Shown here: positions 45,783 through 57,024 of the stretch, piece by piece
How the letters are laid out: the number at the start of each line of letters is the position of its first letter
How positions within the stretch are numbered: position 1 is the stretch's first letter
Position numbers and translations under genes: made by a program
Notes under the pieces: model-generated
The model's database searches: none
The model's input: the letters and a program-made list of their open reading frames with translations, nothing else
Told to the model about the DNA's origin: nothing
DNA from: Petunia secreta
Taxonomy: Eukaryota > Streptophyta > Magnoliopsida > Solanales > Solanaceae
NCBI GenBank assembly: GCA_029990175.1
Contig: JARKIP010000003.1
Coordinates: forward strand, 1,922,001 to 1,986,000
Length of the DNA stretch: 64,000 bases
Reading direction: 5' to 3'

Positions 45783-48700
45783 TCTATATTTATATTGACA
45801 ATAAAAATAATACCATGCGGTTGCATAAGCAATTGAATTGGGATAACTACCAAAACTTTAAAAAGATAGTAAAAAGTTGTTGAAGACGTGGGAGGACGTG
45901 AGGGTTGCATGACAGTTACTTGGATAATCCATTATCCTATGTCAATATTTGTTCTTTCCCTCAAAGAGTTTTAAATGACATTCTCAATATTTACGACGAT
46001 GTATGGAAGTTTATCAAACGAAGAAGCAAATTAGGACTTACAGAAGTGCAATAAATATGATGGTTAATGGTAAATTATTCGGGGTGGATTGTTGGAGAAT
46101 GATATTCCATCCTTGCATTGAAGAATATTGCTCTTGATCGTGGCCATGGAAGTTTGATTAATTCTTGGGTGGATTATACTCCACACTACGAAGACATGGA
46201 AAAATTGATTAATTCACCGGTGGATTATATACTAAAGGTTGCTAACTAAACCATTAAGTTATGCTTACTCACGGCTATTATTTCTTGGAATAGATAATGC
46301 ATGTAGGATAAAAATGTATAACTATATTTAGAATTTAGAATTCAATATATTCCTATGCAAACTATCTTTTCCAAAAGATATTTAAGACTTCTATAGTTCT
46401 ATATATAGCCTGGATTTTGTTCTGTATTTCTGTTTGTGATTGAACGAATCTTAATTTATTTTTATAAATCAGTTTTATGCTTTTATGCGTTTACAATTTT
46501 CATGCGTCAGTTTGCAGATTTAATATAAGCATGACGAAACATTTAAAAGAACATTCATATGTGTGCTTTCATGAGAGGTGTGAAATCCAATCTTCTATTT
46601 ATTTAATTTATGTTGGTATATATGTTAGCAAATTACTTCTTTCAATTTTCTTGTGTGTTTGCTCTTTTTGAATGCTAACAACGGATACATCATTACAACT
46701 ATCGATACAGCAACTCTAACATTTGAATGATATCCTTGAGATTATCACGTGTTCAATTTTCTTATTGCTTCAGTTTAACATCATACTTTGTGTTCATATG
46801 AATTGCTACTGCTCCATCTTTCCCATTTTGTTTGTCATAGTTACTGTTTCGAGAGTCAAACTTCTCAAATTTGATCGTAGATTAAAATATAACATCTTTA
46901 ATTTTTTTAAAATAAAATTTACATATTTGAAAACTACATGAAAATTACTATAAGTCACAATAAATTACAACTCAAAATATTTAAAAGATTTATATAAAAA
47001 TTACGGTCAAAGATAAATTTGTTTGACCCTCAAAATCCGAGCTATGACAAATAAAGTGGAACTGAAGGAGTACTATTTTTTACTTGATCATATTTTAATT
47101 TGGGCAGACTTGATCAGAATTTTTCGTCAAAGATATATATGAGGTTAATACTTTTATTAGATGTTCTATCCGTGTATGTCAAAAACTGAAACTTACCACT
47201 CTCTTCTTTCATTTACTTCAAACATAGATAAAAAATACGTATTCGTCTATAGATTACGTTTTCAAGAGAAGCGAAGTTTGTTGGTATAGTTTATGAATAT
47301 GTAATTATGAATTGTTTTTGGTATCAAAGAAAAAGGCGATGAGGAAGTATGCAATTAAGTTCTTGGTAAACAGGTTTGTCTTCTTCCTTTTTTACATGTA
47401 TATATATCTATGTTCCTACGTGAATTCCTGCTCTTTTTATTATTGGGTATGTTTTTGGATTGGATATGAAAATTTTAGAACTGATGTACTAAACATACAA
47501 AAATATCTAAGAGACGTGCTCCCGAAATTACAGTCAAAGCAAACACACGTTCATCCAAATCAGTTGAGATCTTAAAATTTAACTTTAAACTTATCTTTAT
47601 AATTGTAAGCATACCATCATATGAGTAATTGGTGGAAATCAGATCTCATCGTGTTTGTAATCTAAACTTGAAAGATAAAATTTTTAAATTGAAAATTTAT
47701 GTGATTGATACCAGTACTCTTTTTTTTCGCTTACTAAATTCTAAGTATATTTTTTTCTCTTGATCTCTTCACGTATTCTTATGCACCCATTCCATTATTT
47801 ATTCCCTATTCGATATTGCTTATTACTAGTATTATTTTTTCTGCCCGTGTTGAAGAAGATGAGCATTGTTTTGTGAAAGGTACTGCTTTGTCTTCCATTA
47901 AATGCAGGTACCACAAGTGTTAATATACAATTGACAAGAAAGGAAGAAAGCAAAAAAGGAAAGTCATCATCTACATCAAGTAAGTTGAAGCCTAGAAAAC
48001 ATCAAACAAGAGTTCTTTAAGACTTCGTTACGTTCATATAAAGTAATTTAAATTTGAATACAATTGACCTAGAAAATATCTCCAGCATAATAATTTTCAT
48101 AAGATAATGATAACATGTTTTGAGTGATGGAACTTCTTAATCTTTAAAGATATTCTCCAGTGAGACATAAATCAATATATTTTTGTTTCATCTTCTCTTT
48201 AGGTTGTTGATCAATTATATAGTTTCTGCCTCGATAAATTGGTATACCAAAGTGCTTACCAGTGTGAATTTTTGTGCTTTTGGTAGTTGCATTTATTTTT
48301 CTCCTTTGATGTTTTATATAAATTTATTGACCTTACAGATTTCTTAAAGTATTTTTATTGTAGGTCACAGAGATTGTTGGAGGTACCATTCGCTGAAGAA
48401 TGTTGAACACTTGATTCTTTCATTATATGCCGTGTTAATTAAGAAGTGTTTCTTGGGAAAATAGAAAGATTATTGTCACTATTCAAGAATTTGTGCACAA
48501 TTCTTAAGAAATGCATGAAGGAGGAAAAAATGCATATTATATTGCGCCATAGCGAAAACAAGGATACATGCAAGCCAAGTGGATTAGGATAATTGAATGT
48601 ATGGATACTAAATAACTGTTATCCGTGCGACAATGTTGGATATTCTAATCCGATCAATGCCACGACCAATGGCGTCCATCGGGCCATGCTTACTATTGAT

Positions 48701-50581
48701 TTGTTGAAAATTTTGCAAAATTTCTGTTGTATGGCAGTTAAAGTGGTTTGATGAATTAGAAGTTGAGGTTATATATTACTGTGGTATCATTGTACATAGT
48801 TGAAATTAAATTCATTTTCTAGGGGTAGTTTTTTGTTTCTTAGACTTTCGGCAAGATACTTGAACTAAAACTGCAACATGTGAAAAGTGAGCAAGTTCAC
48901 TATTATGTCCAATTTTGGTGTTGAGTTGGTCCTTCAGATATAGAATGTTGACCCCATAAAATTGATTAAAAATTTTAAATTAGAGAATATAATGTAGGAG
49001 TAAATTACTTGAGCTGAGCCATGAGCTGCCGGTAGATGAAAACCAGAAAGAAAACCTTTAATGGCATCTATATATTTTCAACCTATTTACCTGCCTTCAA
49101 ATGCATTGTGATATCACAAAGGAGTATTATAAAGTGATAAATGATTCATTCATTCTTGCGTATAGGTTTTGATTTTTTGTATGCAGTTTTCTAATGAAAT
49201 ATAAGGCGTCCAATACAAAGTAGATCTCTGATAATATCATAAGATATAAGAGAAATGTAGCGGAAATAAATTTAAAACGCACAATAATATTATGTCACCA
49301 TTCATGTAAAACAAAATTATACATGGGATTTATAAGTGTTCAAAGGTGATTCTAGACTCCTCCTACTGAATACGTTCAGACACAAATAAGTAGTTTCACA
49401 CATATAATGAACAAACAACAAATTAAGCAAGAAATATAATTTATAAAAAAAAAAATTCCTAATCTAGTTTGAAACGTCATTGCATCTAACTTTCATCTAT
49501 ATATCATGTATGTTATTACTATATGACTTCAATTAGTCAATTCATATTGTTTGCATCACAAATTATACGGTCATTAAATTCTTTACCTAACAAATTAATG
49601 TATATGATTATTATGTATTTTCAAATTTTAGTCTTTTATTGAATGCATCATTAATTAGTTCCAAGATTTCATATTGATGCATCTTATATAGAGAGGGGTG
49701 GGTTTCAACCAAAAGAAATATATATTAGAAAAATACAATAATAAATACAAAGTCGCATAAAAAAATATATTATATATATATATACGATTTCTGTTGATAC
49801 CAGCTCGCTCTAAACTAATCTATATATTATTAACAATAAAGAACGCTTAGGACAAATTTAGAATAGAACAGTAGGACAATATTTGTAATGACATATAATT
49901 TAAATTTAATTTGAAAGATAAGTGCATTGATTTGAATTTGAATTTAAAGATAATATATTTCTAACAAACTTTATCTCCAAAATGAAATTTAAAGATAATA
50001 TATTACTAACATACTTTATCTCCAAGATGAAATTAAATTTTTTAAATTTTGAATTGGTATATGAAAATGCAAAATCATAGGGAAAGTAAAACACGACTCT
50101 CCAGCCATCATAACTAAACTTTAACTTAGATATAAATAAAGTAAAATCGTATAAAGCTATAGATTTTGTTGGGATAACTTTTAAGTTTAAAATGTTATTA
50201 GTTATTAATTTTGAATTGGTAATCCTTATCTACTTGACAAATTCAAATGCAGCATTAAGTTGTTAAAGAAAAGATACTAGCATTAAATCATGCCATCTAC
50301 ACTTCTATTTGTACTTATTATGCGAAATTTACTAAAAGAGTAAGTTGTTATATAAGGTTGTTTTAAGGATTAGATTTTATTTAATTTAATTTGAATAGAA
50401 AGATAAACTTATTATTTTTGAAACAGTCTTATCTTAACTCATTAAAGATAAAGATAAAAATTTTGAATGCAATTAGGTGGATCGTAAATCTGCCAATGGT
50501 ATATATATATATATGAGTGCGGAATAAATCACAAGGTAACCAATTTGTTATTCATAAAATTCCTTCAAGTTTGCCAGAGTC
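45783..50581. other. AT-rich region, only exon-like fragments
   Basis: No ORF over about 87 codons and none recognised. A TGTTGGAGAATG at 46090 with a TATATATAG near 46402 recalls a copia-type solo LTR, but I could not find a matching end or target duplication. At 47910-47980 a short open stretch sits between TGCAG and GTAAGT, and another follows TTGTAG at 48365. They suggest remnants of a spliced gene. I cannot name it. Confidence 0.4.
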
Positions 50582-50997
50582 ATGATCTGTTTTGCAAAAA
50601 GAGCAAATGTTTGCTTATGGGACGAAAGTGCTTTATCTTTGGACATAGATAGTATACATACTATATCGTTGAACTGCATGGTAAGTACGTATATATTTTG
50701 TTATTTAATGCAAAATTGTATAAATAAGTTTTTCAAATTCTTGCAGGTATATAGAATATGTGGAACTAGCAAAGCTAAATGCAGAATGAGGTTCTTCGTT
50801 CATCAATTATTGCATGGTATGTTCATTTTAGAAAATTTTATCGAATCCAAGAAATTATAATGTTTATGGTTTCTTTTTCCTTTTCATGCAATAATATTGC
50901 AGGAATGAATTTATACAGGACTCTTGGTGCTCTATTAACTATTTATCAGGAATCCTCCCACTTTAGTAATTTATATCACCGATCTCATGTACAATAA
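50582..50997 (+). CDS. Candidate small three-exon gene, 87 residues, unknown
   Basis: Exons 50582-50680, 50747-50816 and 50903-50997 join in one frame of 88 codons including stop. Donors are GTAAGT and GTATGT; acceptors are TTCTTGCAG and ATATTGCAG. The protein begins MICFAKRANVCLWDESALSL and ends NLYHRSHVQ, with five Cys in the first half and no clear membrane segment. I recognise no domain. Introns of 66 and 86 bp are short but normal for plants. It could equally be a non-coding transcript or a decayed gene. The fit of two consensus introns to one frame is the only support. Confidence 0.3.
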
Positions 50998-51859
50998 TAG
51001 AGTACATTTCTTATATTTATTTGTTTGATGTTTGATACTTTTCTATTTAGTAGATTAGTAGACTATTAATGATAGTTGGTTTCATTGCTTTCATGGACAT
51101 ATAATGCACGTTTTTCTATTAGTATTTGAAAAACATGTTTATATGAATATCGTTAAGTTACAAGCTTTTGATAATATAAGAAGAGTTATATAAATGACAC
51201 GTGAATTGATTGAAAATTCGTAGGTTGATCAACTAAGTGATTGATGACCATTCTTGGTGAATATCTACATACAAGGAGTGGTTTCAATGAGACTATTAAA
51301 TACGGTGAAGAAGATTTATGAAATTTCTACTGAGGTAAACCTTTAGACGATGATCGCGTAATAAATAGATAGTAGTAATTAGCTTCTTAATTATTGCATA
51401 ACAAATTAATATATGTTAGTTCAAGATCATATTTGAATAACTCTATTCTTAATTAGCATATTGATTCGAGAAACAAGTTTCTTGTGATTTAAATTCCAAA
51501 ACAAAATACTTATCTAATTAGAAAGATAAAGTTTTTGGATTGAGGTTACTGAGCCTTCAAATTCGAACTAACGATAAGTACACTCTCAGATGACTCTGGA
51601 AGAAGAATTGTTTTCATAATACAAATAATGATTATGTTTTATCTCAAGTAACTCCCGTGTTGTTTCAGTATTCTTTTTATGGCATTATATTCTTTGTTAT
51701 ATGAGATAAAAGATAAGATAAGGATAAATATACCTTAGAGTATATCTTTTTGAATATTCATTATTTTCTTATTTGGGAGGAATAATTTAATTCCATCAAA
51801 CTGGTATGATGTTCAAATTTGAATTTAAATAGAAAGTTCTTACTGCTTAACCTCTTACT

Positions 51860-52946
51860 TGACCAGCTCTGTAGTTTAATACAAAAGTGTTACTAATTTT
51901 ATAGGAAAAAAATTATAAGGACTTAAGAGTTACAAATAGAAAACCCATCAAACTGAAACAATTTGAAATGATTCGTGCTGCAGTACTTTTACGTTTTTTA
52001 AGGATTATTAAACACCATTATTTCAAGTCATCTGTTTCAATTAATTAACATCAGCTTAGTTGTTATGTTTTACTAAATTCGCAAATGAAGCCTCGAGTAG
52101 AATCAAGATTGGGGACAAGTCTCTAGCCTAGCTGGTGTACTTTGGTTCAGTGGACTTTACTCAAAGAAAAAGTAATGAAGGAAATATTATTAGTGGAAGA
52201 ATATTAAATTTAAATAGAAATTGAGTTGGAATGAAGTTCTTACTTCTTAACCTTCGTGTATAAATCAATATTAGTCTTTCTGCTCCTTTTTATTGTTCAT
52301 TATAAGCTCAAGTATAAACTCAATTAGTTAACACAAGATTGGTTGCTATAGTTTCACAGAATTCGCAAATGAAGTCCCCAGTGCAATGAAGATTAGGACA
52401 AGTTTCTAGCCTAGCCGATGAGTTTTGGTTCAGTGGACTTTACTCAAAGAGAAAAGCAACGAAGGAAATATAATTAGTGGAAGAATAAGAGGAAATAATA
52501 TAGTAATAAGTTAATACTATATTTCACCACGTGGAGAAATAGACTGCAGATATGAAAAGCCGAACAATTGAACAATCAATAGATAGGAAAATAGTTGAGT
52601 TTTAAGGTTCATCTGTGATTACATTACATAATTGCTACTTTTATGTATAAAGTTGCTTTGATAAGTTGATTTTTTTTTATTTATATTATTCTGCTAATAA
52701 TAGTTTTGTTTCTAGCATGGGCAAAGAATGCTTCCTTTCAAATGTAAAATGCTACAATTTTACAATATAATCGTATGTTCATTAAGCTTTCGCTTGAATT
52801 CATATTTGAAATGTAACACTTGATTAATTAATTGGGGATTTCACTTTTGTTGAATTGATCTATTCTATCATGGTGAGCTAATATCATGACTTTGAATTGC
52901 GATGAAGCATATCTCATGAAAAAGTATGTATGTATGTATATATATA

Positions 52947-53035
<89 letters not shown>

Positions 53036-53550
53036 CTCTCATGATTAGTTGATCAGCTCTTTAGTTTAATAATATATTACCAGTTTTATGGGGAAAAAAC
53101 TATAAGGACTTTAAGATTTACAAATAGAAACTCAAATAAAATTGAAACAGTCTAAAATAGTTTATGCTAAAGTACTTTTACGTCTTTTAAGGACTATCAA
53201 ACACAATTAATTTATTTCAAGTCATTTGTTACAATTAATTAACATCAACTTAGTTGTTCTGCTTTTATAGAATTCACAAATAAGTTTCGAGTGTAATGAA
53301 GATTGAAGGCAACCTTTTATCCTAGCTGATGTGCTTTGGTTCAATGGACTTTACTCAAAGAAAAAACTAAGGAAGGAAATATAATTAATAGAAGAATAAG
53401 AGCAAATTATATAGTCATTAGTTAATTAATATATTTTATCATGTTAAAAAATAGACTTTGATATGAAAAGCTGAACAATTGTATACTCAATAAGTAGGTG
53501 AATAATTGAGTTTAATGTGCAATCATGATTACATTACATAATTATATATA
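51860..53550. repeat. Three diverged copies of a 0.3-0.5 kb module
   Basis: Copies lie at about 51863-52207, 52333-52639 and 53050-53550. All share AATTC(G/A)CAAAT, a GAAGATT-type word, a TAGCCTAGC-type word, TTTGGTTCA.TGGACTTTAC and TCAAAGA. Copies 2 and 3 continue to GATTACATTACATAATT. Copies 1 and 3 share an upstream block (CAGCTCT.TAGTTTAAT). The copies are in direct orientation, separated by AT microsatellite sequence. No coding frame is conserved. Confidence 0.8.
52925..53033. repeat. (TA)n microsatellite, about 100 bp
   Basis: TATG and TATA repeats turning into a nearly pure TA run, between module copies 2 and 3. Confidence 0.95.
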
Positions 53551-53554
53551 TATA

Positions 53555-53590
<36 letters not shown>
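53543..53590. repeat. (TA)n microsatellite bordering a GC-rich island
   Basis: TA repeats at the left edge of the 53591-54078 island. A second TA run (54079-54140) borders the right edge. Confidence 0.9.
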
Positions 53591-53593
<3 letters not shown>

Positions 53594-54074
53594 CCTTGCA
53601 CGAAACCAAACCGCCCCCCGCCTGATCAAGCACCAGTTCTGCGAGGAGCTCTGTTCGAGAGGAAGCACTGGCTCTTATCGAAATTGACCTTTTGGCCGCC
53701 CCAACCTATACAAGGGGGTCGTTAGACCGCCGCTGGAAAGATAGACATCTAAAGGGATGTCTATTCTATTTCTCTTTTTATTTATTTAGAAATATATATA
53801 TATATCCTGAACAGACAGATCGTCAAAGGGCGACGTATATTAATAAGTGGACGGTTCCTCACAAACTGAATTGCTTTCTCGAGTTGATTCGCTCTATTAC
53901 TGCCTCCTATTCTTGAGGGAGTGATCGGGATTAAGCCGCGTGGCGCTTACTGGTTTGACCGCTTTGTTGGCAAGTAGACAATGTAGAGAAGCACTTTTCG
54001 AAGAGAGAGAAAGAAACCTCCCTAACTCAGAAAGGCCCAGGCTGCGCATTTGACTTTGGGAAAAGAGAATCGAT

Positions 54075-54078
<4 letters not shown>
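53591..54078. other. GC-rich insert, possibly organellar (mitochondrial) DNA
   Basis: About 490 bp of clearly higher GC content, with words such as AAACCAAACCGCCCCCCGCC and GGATTAAGCCGCGTGGCG, lies between two TA runs in an otherwise very AT-rich region. The style resembles plant mitochondrial intergenic DNA. I cannot assign a mitochondrial gene, and a TA stretch inside it (53794-53807) is unusual. It contains no convincing ORF. Confidence 0.4.

Positions 54079-54140
<62 letters not shown>
54079..54140. repeat. (TA)n microsatellite, about 60 bp
   Basis: Pure TA run. Both strands stay open through it, giving false poly-Tyr/Ile ORFs. Confidence 0.95.
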
Positions 54141-54145
<5 letters not shown>

Positions 54146-54166
54146 GCTATGATGATTGATTTTAAT

Positions 54167-54205
54167 GTTAACCGCGCATCGCGCGGGCGCGGTGCTATAC
54201 TAGCT
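54167..54205 (+). mobile_element. Helitron-like 3' terminus
   Basis: ACCGCGCATCGCGCGGGC forms a short GC hairpin and is followed about 10 bases later by ACTAG. A hairpin 10-12 bp before CTRR is the usual end of a plant Helitron. The base after CTAG is C, not the expected T, and I found no 5' TC end, so this is tentative. Confidence 0.4.
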
Positions 54206-55078
54206 ATTCTTAAAAGGAGAGTAGTATATGGGAACATAATTGGGGTAGTTGTTTGTTATGTAACAAAGGTAGTCCGTTTTGACTTGGTGTGGTTAAATTT
54301 AAAATTTAAAACTTGAATTGTAAGATAACTAAATTAGTAAGAACTTTTTTCCAGAATTTTAAAATTATCAACAATGAAGTAGTTCCTATTTCTTCTCTAA
54401 ACTACTTGACCGAGTTCTTTAAATATTCCCTATATATGGCTCAAGCCGTAAAACGTGGTCATTTTTGTTATTTGCAACTATCCACGATGAAGTATTTCCT
54501 ATTTAACAGTGTACGGTAGTTTTTAATTTGAAAGTCAAACTAACAACATATCCACACGAATAGGAACAAGATTCTCTGAAGTAACAGAAATATACACATA
54601 TATATTAATCATTTTCTTACTGGATTTACAGATCATTAATAAACACAAACACCAAACTCTACTTATAAAGATAACCAATATCTCTTACTTGGATTTAGGC
54701 TCATGGTAGGGCTCCGTTCTTTAATTCTCTTAAATAATTTTTGCTCATAATATATAGAAGTCGTATATGTACACTGCAAGCAAGCCTGTAGTTACAAATT
54801 AGGAAACATAAATAATGTTATATTTTTTAAATTTGTAGTATGCCTAGATTTTCTTGATGGTAGATGCTTTATTACTTTGTCATTATACTAATGAGATTGA
54901 TCTATTTCAATTAATTCACTAATTTACTTTCCCGATATCTTTCTTTTTTGCAGGACATAGCATATAAACCTGTATAAACCTGATGAGAAGCCATCAACGT
55001 AGAAGTGTCGTATCAGATAAACGGTGTTTTTTTCTGTTTATTCTCATTTTCAAGATATAAGATGTAGGATATTAGTGT

Positions 55079-55893
55079 TTGGAACCACTAATTAATATTG
55101 GCACAGAGATAGTAGCATTAGAGGTAATTTTAAGTTGTACTTCAAACAACCCTGCTCGAGGCTCTATAAATAGTTCTCATGCCAATTCAATTATGCATCC
55201 TCTCGTTGGCTTCAAGTTCTATAAACACCAACCGAAGGAGCCATCTCTTTAATCACTACTTTATGTCGCTCTTTTTTTTTTTTCCTTTTTGTCCTTCTAG
55301 CTACTTCTACATTTAAAGAGTTTATTTACTCTTGTGTAAAAAATTTGATGACAAAGGAAAAAGTTGAGATATATTATAAAACTTAAAAAAAAAAAAAAAC
55401 AGAGAAGAAAAAATAATGGTGAAGAAAAATAGTGATTGTGTTGGCATTCTTGATTCTTGGTTGGTGCGATAATAGGAGTGGTGATTACTTTGTTAATCCC
55501 ATTTTGGGGTTCAACCAACTCCATTCCTACTATCACACTAACCAAAAGAATCAAGTATACCAACACAATCACTATTTTTCTCGCCATCATTTTTTTCTTA
55601 TTTACTTTTTTTTTTTAACTATTTCTCAACCTTTTTCCTCTGTCCTCTAATTTTCTCAGTTCTCACAAGAGTAAATAAACTCTTTAATATAGAAGAAGTT
55701 AGAAGGACAAAAAGGAAAAAAGAGTGATATAAAGTAGTGCTGTTGGTGTTTATAAAACTTGAAATCAACGAGAGAATGCATGATAGAATTGAATGGAAGC
55801 TATTTGTAGGGTCTCGAATCTGGGTTGTTTGAGGTACGACTTAACGTTATATCTAATGCTACTAACTCTATGCCAATATTAAAAAGTGGTTCT
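55079..55893. mobile_element. Foldback element, near-complete long hairpin (about 815 bp), copy 2
   Basis: The two halves are inverted copies almost to the centre. GGAACCACTAATTAATATTGG near 55081 pairs with the region ending AAGTGGTTCT near 55892; TATAAACACCAAC (about 55220) pairs with GTTGGTGTTTATA (about 55742); GTGATTGTGTTGG (55433) pairs with CCAACACAATCAC (about 55560). The loop is only about 40-50 bp, near 55480-55520. It has no coding capacity. MITE-like or foldback transposon origin is likely. Its RNA could form a long hairpin. Confidence 0.8.
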
Positions 55894-56869
55894 GAATATA
55901 ACTAAATGTTCCTTTTTCCATATTTGGAAAGTGAGAGAGACTAGCTAAGGATAAGAGAAAGACCGGGAGAGAGTTCAACCGTACATCCGTTAATATAAAC
56001 CTATCAAGATCAACTAAATGGTTTTGTTCACCTTTTACGAATTTTTGCTTTACCCTTCATGCGTGTGTGTACTCAACTTTATTTTTCTTCACTCATTTAT
56101 CTTTGTTCTGTGATTTTCTGCAGAGCAAGGATGAGAATATGGTCCATATTGTTAACTACTATAAATTTGCAGACGAATCACTCAAAATTGGGCAAGTTGA
56201 GATAATATGTACATGTTTTTTATTCCAAAATTTTGTTCGTGAAAAAACCTCGTAACGTATTTCATTCTCTTAATTCTTATGAAAAGAAGCACCAAGTAAT
56301 TATAGTCTTATTTCTATTGCTTGGTCTGATATATTACCTTTTAAAAGTTTTTGCCAGCCCATGGCGGATTGGCATTTTGGTTGTGCAGCATAGCGCACGC
56401 TGTTGCTAGCACAATTAACATTTGTGAGCACACCATTGCTGGTGGCTGTTTAATACCAGTTTGTGGTCTTGGTCTGATATATTTACTTTTTCCTTGATGG
56501 AAATCATACATGCTGAATCTTATGTGTTTCGATGATCAATTACAGTAGATTTTTCTCTATGATACATCAACTATCTCGAGAATATAGTAAAGGGATCACT
56601 AATATATTGTTTCGACGGAGATATGAGACTTCGTCGAATAGGAGCGACAATCTCAGCAAGTTCAACCCTCCTTCTGCATCCATCTCTAATCTCTTGAATT
56701 GTTAATGCTATATGTTTTCCAATTATCAATTTTTTTGTTTTTAATTCCACAAACAACGTATAGATGGTATTGATATAAGTTTAGTTTTTATTTTCTTGAT
56801 CTCTTTCTACCGTTAATCACATGATGAAAAATCTATACTACTTCTATATCTACTTATACTAAGAGTGAA

Positions 56870-57024
56870 ATAGTTAAATGCATGGTTTTGGCCAAACATG
56901 ACATTTATATTGCTATTCTTTTAGCTTTCTCGGTGCCAACTAACTTTACAAGAGAAGAAAAAGCACATGTCCAGAGCTTTCTGGAGTTATTTGGGAAAAA
57001 ATTAATCGCGTGATTGTGATCTTC
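56870..57024 (+). pseudogene. AIG1/GIMAP-type pseudogene, copy 2, cut by element C
   Basis: Same sequence as 9149-9310 (LAKHDIYIAILLAFSV and TNFTREEKAHVQSF), with a frameshift near 56988 (TTTGGGAAAAAATT versus TTTTGGAACAAAATT in copy 1). The frame is ended by the LTR inserted at 57025, inside the codons for the VIVIF strand before the DELED block. Confidence 0.7.

Larger units (their letters stand above)
54518..57024 (+). repeat. Segmental duplication, copy 2
   Basis: Colinear with 7038-9310. This copy has no element A insertion at its left end and keeps about 225 bp that is missing at 7517. It is cut by element C at 57025, where copy 1 continues GTTGCGGATGAGC. Confidence 0.9.

Noticed and set aside
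46090..46500. Possible copia-type solo LTR starting TGTTGGAG
   Set aside because: A start and a TATA-like box are plausible, but no matching end with a 5-bp repeat of TGGAT was found.
54022..54316. ORFs rich in Tyr-Ile
   Set aside because: Translation of a TA microsatellite.
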